Shown: positions 7,497 through 11,958 of the stretch, one piece after another
Layout of the letters: every line of letters starts with the position of its first letter
Position numbering within the stretch: position 1 is the stretch's first letter
Origin: Bacteroidota bacterium
GTDB taxonomy: Bacteria; Bacteroidota; Bacteroidia; Bacteroidales; VadinHA17
Assembly: GCA_015222065.1 (NCBI GenBank)
Contig: JADFUQ010000428.1
Span: 1 to 11,958 of the forward strand
DNA: 11,958 bases
Direction: 5' to 3'
Made by a program: the position numbers and the translations under genes
The notes under the pieces: model-generated
Told to the model about the DNA's origin: nothing
The model's database searches: none
The model's input: only the letters and a program-made list of their open reading frames with translations

Positions 7497-7655
7497 TACA
7501 AATTATTGTAACTATTCAGTGACTAAAGTTACAAGTGCCTAAAGTTATGACTTCTTCTCTTCTCAACTTTAGTTCACTTTAAACTTTAGCTCACTTTAAA
7601 CTTCTTCTCATTTACTCATTTCTTCACTTTAAGTACTAATTAGTTACAAATTATT
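7497..7655. repeat. Composite intergenic repeat, possibly a small mobile element
   Basis: An 11-nt direct repeat TACAAATTATT (7497-7507 and 7645-7655) brackets about 137 nt built from a 16-17-nt unit of the form AACTTTAG-NN-CACTTTA. Two units read on the minus strand (7546-7531 and 7530-7514). Two clear copies (7565-7581 and 7582-7598) and two decayed ones (to about 7633) read on the plus strand. AGTGACTAAAGTT (7518-7530) is a near-perfect inverted copy of AACTTTAGTTCACT (7565-7578), so the transcript could fold into a long hairpin. The ends show imperfect inverted similarity (AACTATTCAGT against AACTAATTAGT). No coding region is inside. It sits in the pnp 3' region before the terminator. Confidence 0.65.
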
Positions 7656-7670
7656 TATTACTCGATTTCT

Positions 7671-9806
7671 TTACCTCTGATTATTCCTATCAGGTTTTGG
7701 AAGTAAAATTTTCCTTGATAGTTTAACTTTACCTGTTCTTTTATCAATATCTATCAATTTCACTTCAACCTCATCACCTTCAGAAAGCACTTCATCTACG
7801 GTTTTCAATCTTCTCCACTCAATTTCCGAAATATGAAGAAGCCCATCTTTGCCCGGCAGTATTTCAACAAAGGCTCCAAAAGGCACAATAGTTTTAACTT
7901 TACCTTTATACACTGCACCAATCTCAGGTACAGCAACAATGCTATTTATCCGCTTAAGTGCTTCATTGATTGCCTCTTCGTTATCGGCAAATACATCAAC
8001 AACTCCTTTATCATCAATTTCTTCAACAATAATTGTTGTACCTGTTTCGTTTTGAATCTCCTGTATTACTTTACCTCCGGGTCCGATAATAGCACCAATC
8101 ATATCTTTCGGTATAGTAATCTGAGAAATACGCGGAGCATGGGGTTTGAGACTTTCCCTTGGTTCAGAAATTGTTTCCGCCATTTTATCCAGAATATGTA
8201 ATCTTCCTTCCCTGGCTTGTTCAAGTGCTTCTGCCAGAACCTCATAGGGAAGTCCGTCAACTTTAATATCCATTTGGGTAGCAGTTATACCATCCCTGGT
8301 ACCGGTAACTTTAAAATCCATATCGCCAAGATGATCTTCATCACCCAGAATATCCGAAAGGATTGCATATTTTTTACTCTTAGTATCCGAAATCAGGCCC
8401 ATTGCAATCCCTGAAACAGGTTTTTTCAATTTAATACCGGTATCCATGAGGGCGAGGGATCCGGCACAAACCGTTGCCATTGATGAAGAACCGTTAGACT
8501 CAAGAATATCTGATACAACTCTTATTGCATAAGGATTCTCATTGTCATCAGGCATCATGTTTTTCAATGCCCTATGCGCAAGATTCCCATGACCGATTTC
8601 CCTTCTGCTTGTACCTCTTGCAGGTCTTGCATCTCCTGTTGAAAATGGAGGGAAATTATAATGTAGTACAAATTTATGAGTACCCTGGAAAAGGACTTCA
8701 TCAATTATTTTTTCATTAAGTTTGGTGCCCAGGGTAACTGTTGTAAGCGATTGAGTTTCTCCCCTTGTAAAAACAGCAGAACCATGAGCTGCCGGTAGTG
8801 GATCTACTTCGCTCCAAATAGGACGTATTTCATCAGTTTTTCTCCCATCCAGGCGTATACCCTTATCAAGTATAAGACTACGTACAGCCTCTTTTTCGAC
8901 ATCATGAAAATATTTCCCAATCAGTGATTCATTAATTTCGTCTTCATCAGTAAACTGCTCCAGAAATTTCTCTTTAACAGCCTCAAAAGCTTCACTTCGT
9001 TCTTGTTTGTTGGCGATTGCCTTTTCTGCAACTTTAAATACTTTGTCGTATGTTTCCTTCCAGACCTTCTCCTTTAGTCCCTCATCACTCTCTTCATATT
9101 CGTACTCTCTTTTTTTAGTAGCACCAACCATTTCAGCCAGTTTTTCCTGAACTTTACACTGATCCTTTATAGCTTCATGAGCAAACTTAATTGCCTCTAT
9201 CATATCAGCTTCAGAAATCTCTTTCATTTCACCCTCAACCATAAGAATATTATCTTTGGTAGCACCAACTAAAAGGTCAATATCAGCATCCTTAAGCTCA
9301 GAAATGCCCGGATTGATCTTAAATTTCCCATCAATTCTTCCAACCCTAACTTCAGAAATCGGACCATCAAAAGGAATATCTGATACACTAAGAGCAGCAG
9401 AAGCGGCTAGTCCGGCTAACGAATCGGGTAGAATATCTTTATCGGCTGAAATAAGGTTTATTGTTACAAATGTATCGGCATGATAATCATCAGGGAATAA
9501 TGGTCGTAATGCCCTGTCCACTAACCTGGCAATAAGCACTTCATAATCCGAAGGTCTGGCTTCTCTTTTCAAAAACCCGCCCGGGAATCTTCCCAGTGAA
9601 GCGTATTTCTCTTTGTAATCAACAGAAAGAGGCATAAAATCCACATCCTCCCTTATCTCTTTAGCTGATACCACAGTAGCAAGAAGCATTGTCCTGCCCA
9701 TTTTAACAACAACAGAACCATCAGCTTGTTTAGCCAGCTTGCCTGTTTCAATAGAAATTGTCCGGCCATCGCCCAGATCAATTGTTTTCTCAATTACTTT
9801 ATACAT
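7671..9806 (-). CDS. pnp: Polyribonucleotide nucleotidyltransferase (PNPase)
   Basis: PNPase degrades RNA from the 3' end by phosphorolysis, releasing nucleoside diphosphates, and can run in reverse to add tails. It forms a cytosolic trimer. The 711 residues match the family length, with the full domain order. A first RNase PH domain spans about 1-145, followed by an all-helical linker (about 150-310) and the second, catalytic RNase PH domain (about 315-550). The latter has FSTGDARPARG (388-398) and the acidic cluster in GDEDHLGDMDFK (488-499). A KH domain (about 558-620) has its GPGG loop at 575-578, and an S1 RNA-binding domain (about 628-698) contains GAFVEILPGKDGLLH. Nothing is missing. 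It follows rpsO by 77 nt, the classical arrangement, with a terminator-like hairpin in the gap and no clear promoter of its own, so it is probably expressed by read-through from the rpsO promoter. Confidence 0.98.
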   Translation of the reverse strand: MYKVIEKTIDLGDGRTISIETGKLAKQADGSVVVKMGRTMLLATVVSAKEIREDVDFMPLSVDYKEKYASLGRFPGGFLKREARPSDYEVLIARLVDRALRPLFPDDYHADTFVTINLISADKDILPDSLAGLAASAALSVSDIPFDGPISEVRVGRIDGKFKINPGISELKDADIDLLVGATKDNILMVEGEMKEISEADMIEAIKFAHEAIKDQCKVQEKLAEMVGATKKREYEYEESDEGLKEKVWKETYDKVFKVAEKAIANKQERSEAFEAVKEKFLEQFTDEDEINESLIGKYFHDVEKEAVRSLILDKGIRLDGRKTDEIRPIWSEVDPLPAAHGSAVFTRGETQSLTTVTLGTKLNEKIIDEVLFQGTHKFVLHYNFPPFSTGDARPARGTSRREIGHGNLAHRALKNMMPDDNENPYAIRVVSDILESNGSSSMATVCAGSLALMDTGIKLKKPVSGIAMGLISDTKSKKYAILSDILGDEDHLGDMDFKVTGTRDGITATQMDIKVDGLPYEVLAEALEQAREGRLHILDKMAETISEPRESLKPHAPRISQITIPKDMIGAIIGPGGKVIQEIQNETGTTIIVEEIDDKGVVDVFADNEEAINEALKRINSIVAVPEIGAVYKGKVKTIVPFGAFVEILPGKDGLLHISEIEWRRLKTVDEVLSEGDEVEVKLIDIDKRTGKVKLSRKILLPKPDRNNQR

Positions 9807-9852
9807 ATTTTTTCTTTTGTCACCGTAACAGAATCACTTTGATAGTAATAAG

Positions 9853-9877
9853 AAAAAAGGCAATGTTGAAATTGCCT
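9853..9877 (-). terminator. Terminator-like hairpin between rpsO and pnp
   Basis: On the minus strand AGGCAAT (9877-9871) pairs perfectly with ATTGCCT (9864-9858) around a 6-nt loop, followed by six T. It begins 6 nt after the rpsO stop codon. It probably ends part of the rpsO transcripts and lets some continue into pnp, comparable in position to the partial terminator known between these genes in Escherichia coli. It could also act as an RNA processing or stability element. Confidence 0.78.
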
Positions 9878-9883
9878 CTTTTG

Positions 9884-10153
9884 CTACCTCCGTAATTTCA
9901 GTGCTTTAATAATTGCGCGGTATTTTTCGATATCTTTTCCTTTAAGATAGTCAAGCAACCGCCTTCTTTTACCTACTAATTTCAATAATGATCGCTGTGT
10001 ATGATAGTCATTCTTCATATTTTTAAGATGACTTGTCAGGTGGGATATGCGTTGTGAGAACAATGCTATCTGAGCCTCTGTTGACCCGGTATCCTTCTCG
10101 TTACTGCCATACTTCTTGAAGAGTTCTTTTTTCTTCTCCGCGGTTAATTGCAT
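9884..10153 (-). CDS. rpsO: 30S ribosomal protein S15
   Basis: S15 is a primary binding protein of the small ribosomal subunit; it attaches to the central domain of 16S rRNA and contacts the large subunit. The 89 residues are the standard bacterial length. The conserved DTGSTEAQIALFSQRI lies at 21-36 and the basic segment GKRRRLLDYL at 61-70, both rRNA-contact regions, and the C-terminus is the usual lysine- and arginine-rich end. The start is ATG at 10153, about 40 nt downstream of the predicted transcription start, with a strong promoter and a terminator-like hairpin on either side. The leader is short, so I see no obvious room for a large autoregulatory fold like that of Escherichia coli. 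Confidence 0.98.
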   Translation of the reverse strand: MQLTAEKKKELFKKYGSNEKDTGSTEAQIALFSQRISHLTSHLKNMKNDYHTQRSLLKLVGKRRRLLDYLKGKDIEKYRAIIKALKLRR

Positions 10154-10200
10154 TATTATTCTTGTTTTTTAACTAATTATACTTTACTCAATAAGAGGTG

Positions 10201-10230
10201 CAAAAGTATTTAATTTTTTTCATTATTCAA
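10201..10230 (-). promoter_or_regulatory. Bacteroidota-type promoter of rpsO-pnp
   Basis: On the minus strand, TTG (10230-10228), a 19-nt spacer and TACTTTTG (10208-10201) match the TTG/TAnnTTTG consensus, followed by CACC. Transcription would start near 10195, about 42 nt before the rpsO ATG. This is the best promoter match of the window together with that of sucC. Confidence 0.65.
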
Positions 10231-10281
10231 TAAACTCCAGCGAAAATATTAATAATGTTGCTTTTTTACTCCTTTTGCCTG

Positions 10282-11106
10282 CTAAAAATGAATATTAACT
10301 GAAAAAGTTCCTACAGTAGCAATTTTTAATAAAGAACCTTTGTTTTCAGAAATAACAGTTTGATCACTGCCATAATCAGGATGATCATTAAAATACCAAT
10401 GTTCCTCATTACTACTATAATTTTCAATTATAAATCTGGCTTCTGTAGAAAAGGAAAGATATGGGGTTAAAAAGTATTTAACTCCAATTAACGGGGTTAT
10501 TCCATAACTGTTTTTATTGTCTGTATCGCTGGCCTTATGATTAACCTTTACTTCAATATAGTTGTTATTATCCTCCGGATCGTTATAGTAACGATCCTTC
10601 CTGACTGTCTCTGATTTGCTAAATTCTTTCCCGAAATCATAATAGAAATCGATACCTATAAACATTCCTGTTCTTACAAAATTCTTATTTATTTCATATC
10701 CAAATCCTATTCTATAACGTGATATATTGTATTTTGTAATATCCGAAGTACCAGGATAATCATTGTTCGGGTGTGTTTCTTTATCAAATGAATTATTAAA
10801 ATAGAAATTCAACCGAAGAGCATGTTTTGATATATGATATTTATATGCTAATCCATATAAACGATTGTCTATATTAATTATATAACTATAATATGGGTAA
10901 TGCCAATTTATCCAGGGACTTGGACCTATTCGGTAAAACGGATAATAATATATTTTTTCCTTATCGTTATCAAATATATTCATGCCGGAAATTGAAATTT
11001 CATGCTTTTTATCAAAGAAATTAATTTCCTTATTCTCCTGAGACAACAGAGTCTGTGAACAAATTATCGCAAATAAGATAAACAAAGAGATTTTTTTATG
11101 TTTCAT
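10282..11106 (-). CDS. Secreted protein, probable outer-membrane beta-barrel, function unknown
   Basis: I do not recognise the family. The 274-residue product begins with a typical signal peptide (basic KHKK, hydrophobic core about 6-21, likely cleavage near 23, after LLSQ). The mature part alternates polar and aromatic residues in many short strands, and a Tyr/Trp-rich stretch (53-75, for example YYYPFYRI) is followed by likely strands around 84-104, 130-156, 202-229 and 258-274. It ends in NIHF; a terminal phenylalanine after alternating hydrophobics is the usual barrel-assembly signal. It is similar to the gene just upstream in four blocks (ALRL, GYE-KNF-RT, G-KYF-TP-S-STE, SVNIH), so the two are duplicates that have diverged. 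The gap to that gene is 24 nt, implying cotranscription. No clear terminator lies before the rpsO promoter. Confidence 0.75.
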   Translation of the reverse strand: MKHKKISLFILFAIICSQTLLSQENKEINFFDKKHEISISGMNIFDNDKEKIYYYPFYRIGPSPWINWHYPYYSYIINIDNRLYGLAYKYHISKHALRLNFYFNNSFDKETHPNNDYPGTSDITKYNISRYRIGFGYEINKNFVRTGMFIGIDFYYDFGKEFSKSETVRKDRYYNDPEDNNNYIEVKVNHKASDTDNKNSYGITPLIGVKYFLTPYLSFSTEARFIIENYSSNEEHWYFNDHPDYGSDQTVISENKGSLLKIATVGTFSVNIHF

Positions 11107-11130
11107 TATTTACCAAAGTTGAAGTGAATT

Positions 11131-11823
11131 TTATAAATGTATATTTACTGAAAGGATCCCTGCCGGTCCTATATATGCTTTGAAACCCTTACTTTCTATA
11201 TTATCCTCGGGGTATTCCTCCTTGAAATTTTCAAACAAAACGGATATTTCTGTGGATAAGGAAAAATGTGGTGTTATAAAATATTTCGCTCCTGTAAACG
11301 GACCGAAACCCCAGCAAATTTTGCTGTATATCTCATTTTTTTTTGAGCTTTGGTGATGCGTATAGGCCTTATAATCCTTCTCATTAATTTTATAATTCGT
11401 TTTAATAAGATCAACCCCAAAATAAAATTGTGTTCTCTGAAAATTTTTATGCAATTCGTAACCTATGCCGGATTGTGAATGACAATAACCTGTTTTAATT
11501 TCCTTTTTTCCGGAATTATCTATATCCGTTTCTGAATTATAATTATAAAAAAGTTTTAGTCTTAAAGCCCCTTTATTACTTTTCAATTTTACTCCAAGAG
11601 TAAATGGTTTTTCATAATATTTTTCAAATTCATATGGCAGATTGAAATTTTGTTTATCATTTTTTACAAGTTGAATAGCTTCCAGAGAAAATTCATATTT
11701 ATATGAAATGAAATCATTATTCCCCGTTGTTTGTGCCACCGTGTATCCTGCTGACAGGAAAAAGGCAATAATTACAAGGAAAAGATTCAATCTATGATTA
11801 TATTTATATTTGAAGCTTTTCAT
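11131..11823 (-). CDS. Secreted beta-barrel-like protein, paralogue of the next gene
   Basis: This protein of 230 residues is also unrecognised. A signal peptide has a basic N-terminus (KSFKYKYNHR), a hydrophobic core at 12-29 and likely cleavage after VAQ (31). The mature part has likely beta-strands around 76-96, 118-140 and 172-199, and ends in SVNIHL. These three blocks and the C-terminus align with the downstream neighbour, which ends in SVNIHF. The neighbour is longer, with extra sequence in the first third and in the last loop. The frame extends to a TTG at 11835, but the ATG at 11823 directly begins the basic signal region and is preferred. It is the first of the pair. I see no confident TAnnTTTG promoter in the 135 bases upstream. 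An opacity-type porin or adhesin-like barrel is possible, but no ligand or substrate can be named. Confidence 0.72.
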   Translation of the reverse strand: MKSFKYKYNHRLNLFLVIIAFFLSAGYTVAQTTGNNDFISYKYEFSLEAIQLVKNDKQNFNLPYEFEKYYEKPFTLGVKLKSNKGALRLKLFYNYNSETDIDNSGKKEIKTGYCHSQSGIGYELHKNFQRTQFYFGVDLIKTNYKINEKDYKAYTHHQSSKKNEIYSKICWGFGPFTGAKYFITPHFSLSTEISVLFENFKEEYPEDNIESKGFKAYIGPAGILSVNIHL

Positions 11824-11958
11824 ATGATAATGCAAAACGGGATTGTTGAAGTAAATAAAAATTTTAGCATAGAATTACAATTTAATATCAATATTCCTTT
11901 CTTTAATTCGGTTTACAGCAGTATTCTTTCACGTAATACAATACAATAATCACGCCAA

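Noticed and set aside
7833..8201. A 122-codon plus-strand reading frame inside pnp, with other shorter ones in 7849-9483.
   Set aside because: They lie wholly opposite the strongly conserved pnp gene. Their products are low in recognisable motifs and look like antisense shadows.

Overview
The window reads as an ordinary chromosomal segment of an A+T-rich member of the Bacteroidota, probably Bacteroidales or a close relative. Several upstream regions match the Bacteroidota sigma factor consensus (TTTG or TTG, about 19-21 nt, then TAnnTTTG). Two proteins have short lipoprotein signals, and the protein families (Bacteroidota-type deoxynucleoside kinase, lipoprotein prolyl oligopeptidase, OmpA-TPR lipoprotein, small beta-barrel proteins) fit the same group. 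All genes but one are on the minus strand. No complete transposase, phage gene, CRISPR array, tRNA or rRNA is visible.

Layout, left to right. sucC (succinyl-CoA ligase beta) lies at 59-1249 on the minus strand with a good promoter. A 426-base gap follows; it holds no gene but contains a GGCTAA hexamer repeat with a distant inverted copy. The only plus-strand gene is a SpoU/TrmH-type RNA methyltransferase (1676-2212). It converges on a large OmpA-TPR lipoprotein gene (2265-3977), and the two share a perfectly palindromic bidirectional terminator. Upstream of the lipoprotein gene is a likely three-gene minus-strand unit, read from right to left: a small two-helix membrane protein (6921-7433), a lipoprotein prolyl oligopeptidase (4760-6880) and a deoxynucleoside kinase (4081-4716). 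Next come the classical neighbours rpsO and pnp (9884-10153 and 7671-9806). They have a strong promoter before rpsO, a terminator-like hairpin between them and a second terminator at 7465-7490 beyond pnp. Finally, two adjacent minus-strand genes encode related, unrecognised secreted proteins that look like outer-membrane beta-barrels (10282-11106 and 11131-11823).

Most of the window is housekeeping: the TCA cycle, RNA modification, RNA decay, the ribosome and nucleotide salvage. I do not see a convincing new multi-gene system. The most unusual part is noncoding. The pnp 3' region (7497-7655) is built from repeated AACTTTAG/CACTTTA units in opposing orientations, bracketed by an 11-nt perfect direct repeat, and it shares a 13-nt word with the gap before the methyltransferase gene. 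It looks like a small dispersed, possibly mobile, intergenic repeat. Three coding regions could be read from GTG or TTG codons further upstream, but internal ATG codons are better starts; the coordinates given use those.
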